64,000 nt of DNA from Thiomicrorhabdus sp965602805 (GCA_965602805.1 CBFCZK010000003.1:124001-188000), one strand, 5' to 3'; shown: positions 9,501 through 18,577, counted from the first letter of the stretch. Notes: a model not told the origin generated them from the letters alone. Made by a program: numbers and translations.

Positions 9501-10818
9501 CTGGTTCAAATGCTTGGATACCCAATCTGTGAAGAGTCGGTGCACGGTTAAGAAGAATCGGGTGCTCGCGAATGACTTCATCCAACACATCCCAGACTTC
9601 AGGCAAGCCTTGCTCAACCATCTTCTTAGCAGCCTTAATTGTCGGCGCAGAACCACGTTTCTGTAATTTACTGAATATAAATGGCTTGAACAGTTCAAGT
9701 GCCATTTTCTTCGGTAAACCACACTGATGTAACATCAATGTCGGTCCAACAACGATTACAGAACGACCAGAGTAATCAACACGCTTACCAAGTAAGTTTT
9801 GACGGAAACGACCTTGCTTACCTTTAATCATATCGGCTAGAGACTTAAGCTGACGCTTGTTTGTCCCAGTAACCGCACGACCACGACGACCGTTATCGAG
9901 TAATGAATCAACTGACTCTTGTAACATACGCTTTTCGTTACGAACAATAATATCAGGTGCCATTAAGTCTAATAATCGCTTCAAGCGGTTATTACGGTTA
10001 ATTACACGACGATATAAATCATTCAAATCAGATGTCGCAAAACGACCACCGTCAAGCGGTACTAATGGACGAAGCTCTGGTGGTAATACTGGAAGAACGT
10101 CTAAAATCATCCACTCAGGCTTATTTCCAGAACCGAGGAATGATTCAACCAACTTCAAACGTTTAGAAATTTTCTTCTGCTTCGTTTCTGAGTTCGTGCT
10201 TTCAATCTCTTCACGCATACGCTCAGCTTCGCTAGCCAAATCGATAGATTTAAGCATCTTTTTGATGGCATCAGCACCCATTAGCGCTTCAAACTCATCA
10301 CCGTGCTCATCTAAGGCATCTAGATACTCTTCTTCAGTCAATAACTGCCAAGGCTCTAGCGGCGTTAACCCAGGGTCAACGACCATGAACGCCTCAAAAT
10401 ACAATACAGACTCGATTGATTTCAATGTTTTATCTAACATCAAACCAATACGAGAAGGCAGTGATTTTAGGAACCAAATGTGTGCTACAGAAGTCGCTAG
10501 GTCAATGTGACCCATACGTTCACGACGTACCTTAGACTGTGTGACTTCAACACCACACTTTTCACAGATAACACCACGGTGCTTCAGACGCTTGTACTTA
10601 CCACACAAACATTCGAAATCACGGATTGGTCCAAAAATCTTCGCACAGAACAAACCATCACGTTCAGGTTTGAAAGTACGATAGTTAATTGTCTCAGGTT
10701 TTTTAACTTCACCATAAGACCATGAACGAATTTTTTCAGGAGAAGCAAGAGACACTTTAATGGCGTCAAAATCACTACTCACATTTTGTTTTTTTAGAAA
10801 TCCAAGTAAATCTTTCAT
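6586..10818 (-). CDS. rpoC: RNA polymerase beta' subunit
   Basis: The 1410-residue beta' subunit forms half of the RNA polymerase active cleft. The N-terminal zinc-binding cysteines are visible (C70, C72, C85, C88 in CLCG...CEKC), as is the catalytic Mg2+ motif NADFDGD near residue 458. The second zinc site lies in the FGICQQCYGRDL region, and the C-terminal bridge/trigger segments are present. The C-terminus ends in a Glu/Val-rich tail longer than the core fold. Its ATG overlaps the rpoB stop by one base (TAATG), so translation is probably coupled. Confidence 0.99.
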   Translation of the reverse strand: MKDLLGFLKKQNVSSDFDAIKVSLASPEKIRSWSYGEVKKPETINYRTFKPERDGLFCAKIFGPIRDFECLCGKYKRLKHRGVICEKCGVEVTQSKVRRERMGHIDLATSVAHIWFLKSLPSRIGLMLDKTLKSIESVLYFEAFMVVDPGLTPLEPWQLLTEEEYLDALDEHGDEFEALMGADAIKKMLKSIDLASEAERMREEIESTNSETKQKKISKRLKLVESFLGSGNKPEWMILDVLPVLPPELRPLVPLDGGRFATSDLNDLYRRVINRNNRLKRLLDLMAPDIIVRNEKRMLQESVDSLLDNGRRGRAVTGTNKRQLKSLADMIKGKQGRFRQNLLGKRVDYSGRSVIVVGPTLMLHQCGLPKKMALELFKPFIFSKLQKRGSAPTIKAAKKMVEQGLPEVWDVLDEVIREHPILLNRAPTLHRLGIQAFEPVLIEGKAINLHPLVCSAFNADFDGDQMAVHVPLSLEAQIEARTLMMSTNNLLSPANGDPIIVPSQDVVLGLYYVTREQINAIGEGMAFSNWQEVQRALDANVVHIHTRIKLKFVETLVDDEGTESVTTRIVDTTVGRAIMSRILPKGLSFDLMNLNLTKKAISTVLNTCYRVLGPKQTVIFADQLMYAGFKWSTMGGLSFCSDDMLIPDEKAGIIQRAESQVEEIQSQFSQGLVTEGERYNKVVDIWSHTNELVTKAMMQELQFETVVDAQGEEVQQTSFNSVYMMADSGARGSVAQMRQLGGMRGLMAKPDGSIIETPITANFREGLNVLQYFISTHGARKGLADTALKTANSGYLTRRLVDVAQDVVVTERNCGTEAGVLMKAHVEGGDVVETLNVRVLGRYTNEDVMTHDGRLLIANGTLVDEKIAGIIDANGIDHVLVRSPMTCETKFGICQQCYGRDLARGHLVNMGEAVGVMAAQSIGEPGTQLTMRTFHIGGTASGSAAQSQIEVKHAGTVKYDAIKTITNPDGQIVVTSRSGVVSILDETGREQERYKIQYGSLLTVKNEGSIAAGEILSQWDPHTHPVITEVSGQAVFGNFEGAVEETIDELTGLTTHVVKDAKERATAAKEARPFIALVSAAGEAINFPGTQTPAIYYLPENGVVVIQENVEVGAGQVLARIPQASSKNKDITGGLPRVADLFEARQPKEPSIMAEVSGVVGFGKETKGKQRLVITQDSGEQYEDLIPKWRKVSVFEGERVEKGDIVVDGNPNPHDILRLLGIKKLAEYIVDEVQDVYRLQGVKINDKHIETIVRQMLRKVEIKTVGDTGLIKGEQTEYSKVLRLNEKAREAGEIEATYDRVLLGITKASLATESFISAASFQETTRVLTEAAVSGKRDKLVGLKENVIVGRLIPAGTGFAYHQARRKAAEKAAGELQVFMKTEEVSETVDEVVESAVAEVVVEETPEVEA

Positions 10819-13800
10819 TAATCTTGCTCCAACTCAATATCAATACCTAATGCACGAATCTCTTTACGCAATACACTGAATGACTCAGGCATACCAGGTT
10901 CCATGTACTCATTACCATCAACAATGTTTTTATACATTCTTGTACGACCGTTCAAGTCATCCGACTTAACGGTCAACATTTCTTGCAGTGTAAATGCCGC
11001 ACCGTATGCTTCTAATGCCCACACTTCCATCTCACCGAAACGCTGCCCACCAAACTGAGCTTTACCACCTAACGGCTGCTGAGTTACTAAGCTATAAGGC
11101 CCAGTAGAACGCGCATGCATCTTGTCATCTACCAAATGGTTCAATTTCAGATAGTACATATAACCAACGGTTACTGGACGATCGAACTCTTCACCTGTTA
11201 GACCATCAAATAACTTCAATTGACCTGATTCAGGTAAGTCAGCAAGCTTCAACATAGATTTGATTTGTGCTTCTGAAGCACCATCAAATACTGGAGATGC
11301 GACTGGAACACCTTTCTTAAGGTTGTGAGCCAAATCAATGATTTCTTCGTCAGTAAACTGCTCTAATTCGACAGACTGACCTTGAGTTTCATTATAGATT
11401 TTATCTAAGAACTTTCTCAATTCAGCAATTTCTGCCTGCTCTTGAAGCATCTTATTGATTTTAGTACCAAGCCCTTCAGCAGCAAGCCCTAAATGAACTT
11501 CTAGAATCTGACCGACGTTCATACGTGACGGTACACCTAGTGGGTTAAGACAGATATCAACAGGACGACCTGTTTCATCATATGGCATATCTTCAACTGG
11601 ACAAATGCGAGAGATTACACCTTTGTTACCATGACGACCCGCCATCTTATCACCCGGCTGGATACGACGCTTAATCGCGACATATACCTTAACCATCTTA
11701 GAAACACCCGGTGCTAAATCATCACCTTGGGTTAATTTCTTACGCTTCTCTTCATAGGCTTCGTTGTATGCAATACGCTGTGCTTTAAGTTGAGCTTCTA
11801 ATAACTCTAACTGACGTGAAGTTTCAGAGTCTTCAACATTTAAAGCAAACCATCTAGCACGTTCAACACCCGCTAAATATTCATCTGTAATCGCAGTACC
11901 ATCGACTAATTTCTTACCGACAAGCATTACTTTAATACGCTCTAAAGTATCGTTTTCAAGGATAGTATATTGCTCATCAATATCCTTACGGACCTTAGTC
12001 AATTCTTCTTCCTGAATTTCTAATGCGCGAGCATCTTTTTCAAGTCCTTCACGAGTAAAGACCTGAACATCAATAACAGTACCTTCGATACCCTTAGTAA
12101 CACGTAAAGAAGTATCTTTAACATCAGATGCTTTCTCACCAAAGATCGCTCGTAGAAGCTTCTCTTCAGGTGTTAGCTGAGTTTCACCCTTAGGGGTTAC
12201 CTTACCAACCAGGATATCACCCTGCTTAACTTCAGCACCAACGAAAACAATACCGCACTCATCAAGACGACCTAGTGCAGACTCACCAACGTTTGGAATA
12301 TCGGCTGTAATTTCTTCAGGCCCAAGCTTAGTATCACGTGCTAAACACGTTAATTCTTCAATGTGGATAGTGGTATAACGATCTTCCTGAACGACACGTT
12401 CAGAAACAAGGATTGAATCCTCGAAGTTGTAACCGTTCCATGGCATAAATGCGATACGCATGTTCTGACCTAATGCCAACTCACCTAAATCAGTAGAAGG
12501 GCCATCAGCCATAACATCGCCACGAACAACCTTGTCACCAGCTTTAACGATCGGCTTCTGGTTAATACAGGTGTTCTGATTAGAACGCTGATACTTAACT
12601 AAGTTATAGATATCAACACCAGACTCACCGTCTTTAATCTCTTCAGCACTTACTCGTACCACGATACGCGAAGCATCTGAAGATAAAACTTCACCACCAC
12701 GTTCTGCGACAACGGTTACACCAGAATCGATTGCTACAATCTTCTCAATCCCTGTACCTACTAACGGCTTATCAGCACGCAGAGTAGGAACAGCCTGACG
12801 TTGCATGTTGGCTCCCATTAGGGCACGGTTAGCATCATCATGCTCTAGGAATGGAATCAAAGAAGCCGCTACAGAAACGATCTGTTTAGGCGATACATCC
12901 ATCAAATTGACGTCTTTAGGAGAAGCCAAGATAAATTCATTTTTATTACGCGCTGAGATAAGGTTATCAGTAAAACGCCCTTCAGCATCAACACTTGCAC
13001 TTGCCTGAGCAATTACATACTTCATCTCGTCGATTGCTGAAATGTATTCCACTTCATCAGTCAACTGCCCGTCAACAACCTTACGGTACGGAGTTTCTAA
13101 AAACCCGTATTCGTTTGTTTTAGCATAGATTGCCAATGTATTGATAAGACCAATGTTTGGCCCCTCAGGCGTTTCGATAGGGCAAACACGACCGTAGTGA
13201 GTAGGGTGTACATCACGTACTTCGAATCCTGCACGCTCACGAGTAAGACCACCAGGCCCAAGAGCCGAAACACGACGTTTGTGCGTTACTTCAGAAAGCG
13301 GATTAACCTGATCCATAAACTGTGACAACTGACTTGAACCGAAGAACTCTTTAACGGCAGCAGACACTGGCTTCGCGTTAATCAAATCTTGAGGCAATAA
13401 ACCATCTGTTTCAGCTTGATTCAAACGCTCTTTAACAGCACGTTCAACACGAACTAAACCAACACGGAATGCGTTCTCAGCCATTTCACCAACCGCACGA
13501 ATACGACGATTACCTAATGCATCGATATCATCAACCATACTCAAACCATTACGGATGCTGACTAACTCACGTAATACATCTAGGATATCTTCTTTCTCAA
13601 GAACCGTTGCGCCGTCATTTTTCTTGCGACCCATACGACGATTAAGCTTCATACGACCTACCGCAGATAGGTCATAACGTGCTTCATCAAAGAATAAGCT
13701 ATTGAACAATGCTTCAGACGACTCTTTAGTTGGTGGTTCACCAGGACGCATCATGCGGTAAATTTCAACCTGAGCTTCAAGCTGAGATGTCGTTGAGTCA

Positions 13801-14876
13801 AGGTTTAATGTATCAGAGATGTATGGACCATTCTCTAACTCATCAATGTAAAGGATCTTGATAACACAACCCTTAATCTGAGCAATTTTATCTAATGTTT
13901 CAACCGTCAAAACTTCATTAGTACGGCAAACTAACTCACCCGTAGTGGTATCCGTCACACCAGAGGCAAGCACCTTACCAACCAAATACTCTTCAGGAAC
14001 GATAGCGCTCTTAATTCCAGACTCTTTAAGCGCTTTAACGTTACGAGCATTGATCTTATTGCCCTGAGTAATGATTTTCTTACCATCATGAACAACATCA
14101 AAACCAGCTGTTTCACCCTTAAGCTGGTCTGCATCCAGAATAAGCTCGTAGCCTTTCGTTGTAAACTTAACAGTATTAGCAACAAAGAACTCTGCAAGAA
14201 TCTCTTCATTTGAGAAGCCCATTGCACGCAAGAATACTGAAACCGGTAGTTTACGACGACGATCGATACGTGCAAACATGCAATCATTGTGATCGAATTC
14301 AAAATCTAACCAAGAACCACGGTATGGGATAACACGAGCGTTAAATAATAACTTACCAGACGAATGAGACTTACCCTTGTCGTTATCAAAGATAACACCA
14401 GGTGAACGGTGTAACTGAGTCACAATTACACGTTCAGTTCCGTTGATAACAAACGTTCCGTTATCCGTCATTAAAGGGATATCGCCAAGATAAACTTCTT
14501 GCTCTTTAACATCCTTAACAGGGCGCTTTCCAGCAGGTGCAGTCTTATCAAAAAGAACCAAACGCATCTTAACGCGCAATGGAGAGGCATAAGTCACCCC
14601 ACGTTGCTTACACTCTTTAACGTCAAACTCAGGTTGACCCATATGGTAGCTAACGTATTCTAAATCCGCTGTACCCGCTACTCCATGAATTGGAAAAACA
14701 GATTTGAATGCAGAATGAAGACCAACTTTAGTTCTTTCGGCAGGTTTCTTATCTATCTGTAAGAAATCATGGAAAGACCCTTTTTGCAATGAAAGCAAAT
14801 AAGGCACTTCTAGAATGGATGGAAGTTTCGCAAAATCTTTACGAACTCGTTTCTTTTCGACTAATGAATATGTCAT
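10818..14876 (-). CDS. rpoB: RNA polymerase beta subunit
   Basis: The 1352-residue beta subunit carries the rifampicin-binding cluster (SQLSQFMDQVNPLSEVTHKRRVSALGPGGL region) with wild-type residues. It also has the MPWNGYNFEDSI segment and the C-terminal KAQFGGQRFGEMEVWALEAYGA. A Shine-Dalgarno GAGGT lies five bases before the ATG. It follows rplL after a hairpin and precedes rpoC, the standard beta operon order. Confidence 0.99.
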   Translation of the reverse strand: MTYSLVEKKRVRKDFAKLPSILEVPYLLSLQKGSFHDFLQIDKKPAERTKVGLHSAFKSVFPIHGVAGTADLEYVSYHMGQPEFDVKECKQRGVTYASPLRVKMRLVLFDKTAPAGKRPVKDVKEQEVYLGDIPLMTDNGTFVINGTERVIVTQLHRSPGVIFDNDKGKSHSSGKLLFNARVIPYRGSWLDFEFDHNDCMFARIDRRRKLPVSVFLRAMGFSNEEILAEFFVANTVKFTTKGYELILDADQLKGETAGFDVVHDGKKIITQGNKINARNVKALKESGIKSAIVPEEYLVGKVLASGVTDTTTGELVCRTNEVLTVETLDKIAQIKGCVIKILYIDELENGPYISDTLNLDSTTSQLEAQVEIYRMMRPGEPPTKESSEALFNSLFFDEARYDLSAVGRMKLNRRMGRKKNDGATVLEKEDILDVLRELVSIRNGLSMVDDIDALGNRRIRAVGEMAENAFRVGLVRVERAVKERLNQAETDGLLPQDLINAKPVSAAVKEFFGSSQLSQFMDQVNPLSEVTHKRRVSALGPGGLTRERAGFEVRDVHPTHYGRVCPIETPEGPNIGLINTLAIYAKTNEYGFLETPYRKVVDGQLTDEVEYISAIDEMKYVIAQASASVDAEGRFTDNLISARNKNEFILASPKDVNLMDVSPKQIVSVAASLIPFLEHDDANRALMGANMQRQAVPTLRADKPLVGTGIEKIVAIDSGVTVVAERGGEVLSSDASRIVVRVSAEEIKDGESGVDIYNLVKYQRSNQNTCINQKPIVKAGDKVVRGDVMADGPSTDLGELALGQNMRIAFMPWNGYNFEDSILVSERVVQEDRYTTIHIEELTCLARDTKLGPEEITADIPNVGESALGRLDECGIVFVGAEVKQGDILVGKVTPKGETQLTPEEKLLRAIFGEKASDVKDTSLRVTKGIEGTVIDVQVFTREGLEKDARALEIQEEELTKVRKDIDEQYTILENDTLERIKVMLVGKKLVDGTAITDEYLAGVERARWFALNVEDSETSRQLELLEAQLKAQRIAYNEAYEEKRKKLTQGDDLAPGVSKMVKVYVAIKRRIQPGDKMAGRHGNKGVISRICPVEDMPYDETGRPVDICLNPLGVPSRMNVGQILEVHLGLAAEGLGTKINKMLQEQAEIAELRKFLDKIYNETQGQSVELEQFTDEEIIDLAHNLKKGVPVASPVFDGASEAQIKSMLKLADLPESGQLKLFDGLTGEEFDRPVTVGYMYYLKLNHLVDDKMHARSTGPYSLVTQQPLGGKAQFGGQRFGEMEVWALEAYGAAFTLQEMLTVKSDDLNGRTRMYKNIVDGNEYMEPGMPESFSVLRKEIRALGIDIELEQD

Positions 14877-15007
14877 CGTTTACCTCGACGATATGATTGT
14901 CCGGATGCATGTAACAATCGTTACAAAATAATGCATAAAACTGTAGTAGCTATGAAAAAAGTTATCCACACGTTACTAACACACTTTTACACACTGTTAA
15001 AAACGAG

Positions 15008-15033
15008 AAAAGGCCGGCGCCAAGGCGCCAGCC
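15008..15033 (-). terminator. rplL-rpoB attenuator hairpin
   Basis: A ten-pair GC-rich stem (GGCTGGCGCC with GGCGCCGGCC, one G-U pair) with a tiny loop, followed by TTTTCTCG on the minus strand. It lies at the place where E. coli has the partial terminator that lowers rpoBC expression relative to the ribosomal proteins. Confidence 0.75.
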
Positions 15034-15068
15034 ATTTCAGTGCTGCTTACGCAGCAAGTAGGGTTAAA

Positions 15069-15440
15069 TTACTTAACTTCTACTTCAACACCAGCTTCTT
15101 TAAGCTCAGCTGCTAATGCATCTGCTTCTTCTTTAGAAGCTGCTTCTTTCAATGTGAAAGGAGCACTTTCTACAGCTGCTTTAGCTTCTTTAAGTCCAAG
15201 ACCAGTTGCCGCACGAACAGCTTTGATTGCTGCTACTTTGTTTGCGCCTGCACCCGTAAGAACTACGTCAAACTCAGTTTGCTCAGCAGCACCACCAGCG
15301 TCGCCGCCAGCAGGACCAGCAACTGCTACTGCAGCAGCTGATACACCGAACTTCTCTTCCATTGCTTCAACAAGTGCAACAACATCCATTACTGACATGT
15401 TAGCAACTGCTTCTAGAATATCTTCTTTAGTTATAGACAT
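15069..15440 (-). CDS. rplL: 50S ribosomal protein L7/L12
   Basis: The 123-residue acidic stalk protein starts MSITKEDILEAVANMSVMDVVALVEAMEEKFGVSAAA, has the Ala/Gly-rich hinge (residues about 38-52) and a C-terminal factor-binding domain (KIAAIKxVRxxTGLGLKEAK type). It recruits translation GTPases as multiple copies on L10. GGAG is placed eight bases before the ATG. The unusual compositional bias (Ala, Glu, Lys) is normal for the family. Confidence 0.98.
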   Translation of the reverse strand: MSITKEDILEAVANMSVMDVVALVEAMEEKFGVSAAAVAVAGPAGGDAGGAAEQTEFDVVLTGAGANKVAAIKAVRAATGLGLKEAKAAVESAPFTLKEAASKEEADALAAELKEAGVEVEVK

Positions 15441-15490
15441 TTGAAATCTCCAAAATTTTAAAATTATTTAATTTGAGCTTAAGAATAAAC

Positions 15491-15991
15491 TTAAGCTGCT
15501 TCAGCTTCTTTTTGCTCTTTAATAGCAACCAAACCACGTGCGATTTTCGCAACTGGTTCTTTCATAACGTATAGAAGCTTACTTAGTGCTTCATCGTAAG
15601 TAGGTAGTGCTGCGATAGTAGCCAACTGGCTAGCATCCATAACCCCTTCACCGATAGATAATGACTTAACAACAAGTGCTTCATTATCTTTAGCGAAGTC
15701 TTTGAATACACGTGCTGCGTTCCCTAACTCTTCACCAGAGAAAGCGAAAACTAGTGGACCAACAAAAGTCTCAGCCATGTCTTCAAATTTAGTACCAGCA
15801 ATTGCACGGCGTGCAAGTGTGTTTTTAACAACACGAACTTTTACACCTGCTGCACGAGCGCTAGCACGTAATTGGGTCATTTGCTCTACAGTCAAACCAC
15901 GATATTCCGCTGCAACCATTGAACCCGCTTCTGCAACAACTGCAGAAACTTCTTCAACGACAAGCTTTTTACCTTCGATATTGAGTGCCAT
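15491..15991 (-). CDS. rplJ: 50S ribosomal protein L10
   Basis: L10 anchors the L7/L12 stalk and, as the L10-L12 complex, represses its own mRNA. From the ATG at 15991 the product is 166 residues and begins MALNIEGKKLVVEEVSAVVAEAG, as in other L10 proteins. A TTG four codons upstream is in frame but falls over the Shine-Dalgarno GGAGGG, so it was not chosen. The core motif YRGLTVEQMTQLRASARAAGVKVRVVKNTLARRA is intact. Confidence 0.97.
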   Translation of the reverse strand: MALNIEGKKLVVEEVSAVVAEAGSMVAAEYRGLTVEQMTQLRASARAAGVKVRVVKNTLARRAIAGTKFEDMAETFVGPLVFAFSGEELGNAARVFKDFAKDNEALVVKSLSIGEGVMDASQLATIAALPTYDEALSKLLYVMKEPVAKIARGLVAIKEQKEAEAA

Positions 15992-16003
15992 TTTACCCTC
16001 CAA

Positions 16004-16185
16004 ACAGCCTAATCATTCGTTAGAATAATTAGACTCTTCCATCTACGTAGGCTTAATAACTATTAAGAGTGCATGCTCTGCACTCACCTACGGTCTGCGA
16101 TGGGCACTCACTCGAGATCAAATTAATGGTCATAAGGAGTCCCAATTCGCAAATAATGCCTGCACACTTAACGTGTGCAACCACC
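16004..16185 (-). promoter_or_regulatory. rplJ leader RNA (L10-type autoregulatory leader)
   Basis: The 182-bp rplA-rplJ spacer encodes strong RNA structure on the minus strand. There is a hairpin TGCACAC/GTGTGCA (16161-16179), then a long bulged stem closed by CCATC/GATGG (16103-16039) with inner pairings CGTAGG/CCTACG and GAGTGCA/TGCACTC. A third stem, CTAAT/ATTAG, lies just before the ribosome binding site. The layout matches the known L10 leader that binds the L10-L12 complex. A TATAAT at 16191-16186, overlapping the rplA stop codon, could be the -10 of an rplJ promoter, but its -35 is poor. Confidence 0.65.
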
Positions 16186-16186
16186 A

Positions 16187-16876
16187 TTATAGTGTTGACT
16201 GATCAATCAACAGGCCTGGACCCATTGTAGTAGTGACAGTCACTTTCTTAATATAAACACCTTTTGCAGACGCAGGCTTAGCTTTCTTAAGCTCGTCTAG
16301 TAAAGCATTTAGATTTTCTTGTAATTTTGCTGACTCGAAACCAACTGTTCCGATTGCCGCATGGACAATACCAGCTTTATCGGCACGGAAACGAACCTGA
16401 CCAGCTTTAGCCTTATTAATTGCACCAACAACGTCAGGAGTTACAGTACCAGTCTTAGGGTTAGGCATAAGACCACGAGGACCTAAAACCTGACCTAGCA
16501 TACCAACAACACGCATCGCGTCAGGAGAAGCGATAACGACGTCAAAGTCCATCATGCCCTTCTTGATTTCTGCTGCAAGTTCTTCCATACCAACGAATTC
16601 TGCACCAGCAGCTTTAGCAGCCGCTTGATTCGCTTCACCAGTAAATACTGCAACGCGAACGTCTTTACCAGTACCGTTAGGCATAACTGTCGCACCACGT
16701 ACAACCTGGTCAGATTTACGTGCATCAATCCCTAAACGGATTGCAACATCAACAGACTCAACGAATTTTGAAGTTGCTAATTCTTTAACAATGTCAAAAC
16801 CTTCGATAACGTTATAAAATGCTTCACGATTAACGCGTTCTGCACTGATTTTTTGTTTTTTAGTTAGCTTTGCCAT
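16187..16876 (-). CDS. rplA: 50S ribosomal protein L1
   Basis: The 229-residue L1 starts MAKLTKKQKISAERVNREA. It contains the signature RxRLGIDxRKSDQVVRGATVMPNGTGK and the KxGxVTPDVVGAINKAKAGQVRFRADKAG segment. L1 forms the mobile stalk at the tRNA exit site and represses the L11 operon in other bacteria. It follows rplK after only four bases. Confidence 0.98.
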   Translation of the reverse strand: MAKLTKKQKISAERVNREAFYNVIEGFDIVKELATSKFVESVDVAIRLGIDARKSDQVVRGATVMPNGTGKDVRVAVFTGEANQAAAKAAGAEFVGMEELAAEIKKGMMDFDVVIASPDAMRVVGMLGQVLGPRGLMPNPKTGTVTPDVVGAINKAKAGQVRFRADKAGIVHAAIGTVGFESAKLQENLNALLDELKKAKPASAKGVYIKKVTVTTTMGPGLLIDQSTL

Positions 16877-16880
16877 TCTA

Positions 16881-17309
16881 TTAACCCTCTACCACTAGGC
16901 CCATACTACGAGCAGAGCCCGCAATAATGTTCACAGCCGCGTCTAAATCGTTTGCATTCAAGTCAGCCATTTTCGTTGTTGCAATTTCTTCTAATTGCGC
17001 ACGAGTAACAGTACCGACCTTGTTCATGTTCGGAATCGCACTACCACTTTTGATACCAGCCGCTTTCTTCAAAAGAATTGAAGCCGGAGGTGTCTTAGTG
17101 ATAAAAGTGAAACTACGATCACTGTAAACAGAGATAACGACTGGAATAGGCATTTTAGCTTCAAGACTTTGAGTCTGAGCATTAAATGCTTTACAGAATT
17201 CCATGATGTTAACACCGTGCTGACCTAGAGCAGGACCAACTGGTGGACTTGGGTTTGCAGCACCAGCTGGTACTTGCAACTTAATATAGGCTGTAATTTT
17301 CTTAGCCAT
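16881..17309 (-). CDS. rplK: 50S ribosomal protein L11
   Basis: The 142-residue protein begins MAKKITAYIKLQVPAGAANPSPPVGPALGQHGVNIMEFCKAFN, the L11 signature including the proline helix PPVGPALGQ. L11 belongs to the GTPase-associated centre and is the contact for RelA/thiostrepton in other bacteria. GGAG lies six bases before the ATG. Confidence 0.98.
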   Translation of the reverse strand: MAKKITAYIKLQVPAGAANPSPPVGPALGQHGVNIMEFCKAFNAQTQSLEAKMPIPVVISVYSDRSFTFITKTPPASILLKKAAGIKSGSAIPNMNKVGTVTRAQLEEIATTKMADLNANDLDAAVNIIAGSARSMGLVVEG

Positions 17310-17364
17310 GACATTCTCCTAATGTGGGTCAAACGCCTTTCGGCTTCCCTGTTGTTAAATCAGA

Positions 17365-17898
17365 TTAAATCTTTTCTACTTGAGTAAACTCAAGATCAAC
17401 CGGAGTTGAACGACCAAATATTAATACTGACACTTGCAATTTGTTTCTGTCGTAATCCACACCTTCCAACACTGCTTCAAAATCAGTGAAAGGACCATCA
17501 GTAACACGAACCATTTCGCCTGGCTCATACATTACTTTAGGACGTGGCTTGTCAACACTTGTTTCAACACGCTCAAGAATACGATCTACTTCTTTTTGAG
17601 AAATAGGCGCAGGACGATCACTCGTTCCACCAATAAAGCCCATAACCTGCGGCACACTTTTAACTAAGTGCCATGTGTCTTCATTCATTTCCATCTGTAC
17701 TAAAACATAACCTGGGAAAAACTTTCGTTCGCTCGTACGCTTCTTGCCGTCACGAATCTCAACAACTTCCTCTGAAGGAACCAGCATTTCACCAAAAAAC
17801 TCACCCAGCTCAGCACGTTCGACATACTCAGCTAAACTCGCTTTTACTTTATTTTCATAACCTGAATACGCATGAACTACATACCATCTCTGTGCCAT
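17365..17898 (-). CDS. nusG: Transcription termination/antitermination factor NusG
   Basis: NusG binds RNA polymerase and links it to Rho or to ribosomes through S10. The 177-residue product (MAQRWYVVHAYSGYENKVKASL) has the NGN domain (residues about 1-115, with FFPGYVLVQMEM) and a C-terminal KOW domain (GEMVRVTDGPFTDFEAVLEGV). A GTG three codons upstream is in frame but lies inside the Shine-Dalgarno AAGGTGG, so the ATG at 17898 was chosen. It is one base downstream of secE. Confidence 0.97.
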   Translation of the reverse strand: MAQRWYVVHAYSGYENKVKASLAEYVERAELGEFFGEMLVPSEEVVEIRDGKKRTSERKFFPGYVLVQMEMNEDTWHLVKSVPQVMGFIGGTSDRPAPISQKEVDRILERVETSVDKPRPKVMYEPGEMVRVTDGPFTDFEAVLEGVDYDRNKLQVSVLIFGRSTPVDLEFTQVEKI

Positions 17899-17899
17899 T

Positions 17900-18283
17900 T
17901 TAACCACCTTGACCTGTTAATAGCTGTACTGCCCACATAAAGAACATATCAACCAACCACAAAAATATACCCATAAGGATAACCACTACAAATACGATTA
18001 ACGTCATCTGCACAGTCTCTGGGCGTGTAGGCCATACCACTTGCTTAACTTCACGCTTAGCGTGGCTAAGATAGTTGTACCAGTTTCTACCGATAGTCGT
18101 TAGATAAAGAACATAGAGTGCAGTCCCAATACCGACCACTACACCTAAAACACGGATAACCGCGTGAACTTCTTGAAATACGTAATACCCTACTAACGAA
18201 CCAATTAAGATGGCAATTGCCAATATTAACTTCGCCGTATCAAGTGTGTTCGACTCGCTTTGTTTTTCCATTTCTTTACTCAT
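17900..18283 (-). CDS. secE: Preprotein translocase subunit SecE
   Basis: The 127-residue protein has three hydrophobic segments (about residues 16-36, 40-62 and 93-120), the long gammaproteobacterial form of SecE. Before the last helix is the conserved amphipathic segment AKREVKQVVWPTRPETVQMT. SecE stabilises SecY in the inner-membrane protein channel. It is directly followed by nusG, the standard pairing. Confidence 0.96.
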   Translation of the reverse strand: MSKEMEKQSESNTLDTAKLILAIAILIGSLVGYYVFQEVHAVIRVLGVVVGIGTALYVLYLTTIGRNWYNYLSHAKREVKQVVWPTRPETVQMTLIVFVVVILMGIFLWLVDMFFMWAVQLLTGQGG

Positions 18284-18302
18284 AAACCTATCAGCTAAAT
18301 GT

Positions 18303-18339
18303 AAAAACGACCCGTACTTTAAAAAGAACAGGCCGTTTT
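18303..18339 (-). terminator. Hairpin between tRNA-Trp and secE
   Basis: The minus strand forms a long stem (AAAACGGCCTGT with ACGGGTCGTTTT, wobble pairs included) ending in a T-rich tail immediately downstream of tRNA-Trp. It probably separates tRNA from secE-nusG transcription in part. Confidence 0.5.
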
Positions 18340-18344
18340 GAATA

Positions 18345-18421
18345 TGGCAGGGGTAGAGAGATTCGAACTCCCAGCACCCGGATTTGGAATCCGGTGCTCT
18401 ACCAATTGGAGCTATACCCCT
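18345..18421 (-). tRNA. tRNA-Trp (CCA anticodon)
   Basis: A full cloverleaf can be drawn on the minus strand. The acceptor is AGGGGTA/TACCCCT, the D arm GCTC/GAGC, the anticodon stem CCGGA/TCCGG with loop TTCCAAA (anticodon CCA), and the T arm contains TTCGAAT. The 3' CCA is encoded. It lies between tuf and secE. Confidence 0.97.
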
Positions 18422-18457
18422 AAAGTTTTTCTTTTCTTACTTTTGCAAGAGGTGCGA

Positions 18458-18486
18458 ATTATACACAGCCCCACAACGATACGCAA
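18458..18486 (-). promoter_or_regulatory. Promoter of tRNA-Trp (and secE-nusG)
   Basis: On the minus strand TTGCGT (18486-18481) and TATAAT (18463-18458) are spaced by 17 bp, about 37 bp before tRNA-Trp and just downstream of the tuf terminator. Confidence 0.7.
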
Positions 18487-18546
18487 GTCTAAAAACGTTA
18501 AATAAATAACAACCCTTACTCAACAATAAACAGACACTCTTGACAC

Positions 18547-18577
18547 AAAAAAAGGGAGCCGAAGCTCCCTTTTTTAT
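18547..18577 (-). terminator. Rho-independent terminator after tuf copy B
   Basis: Perfect stem GGGAGC/GCTCCC closed by a TTCG tetraloop on the minus strand and followed by seven or more T residues; a textbook terminator that also works on the other strand. Confidence 0.92.

Noticed and set aside
16211..16220. CAGGCCTGGA near the end of rplA
   Set aside because: Only eight central bases match the palindrome and they encode the conserved PGLL of L1, so this is coincidence.
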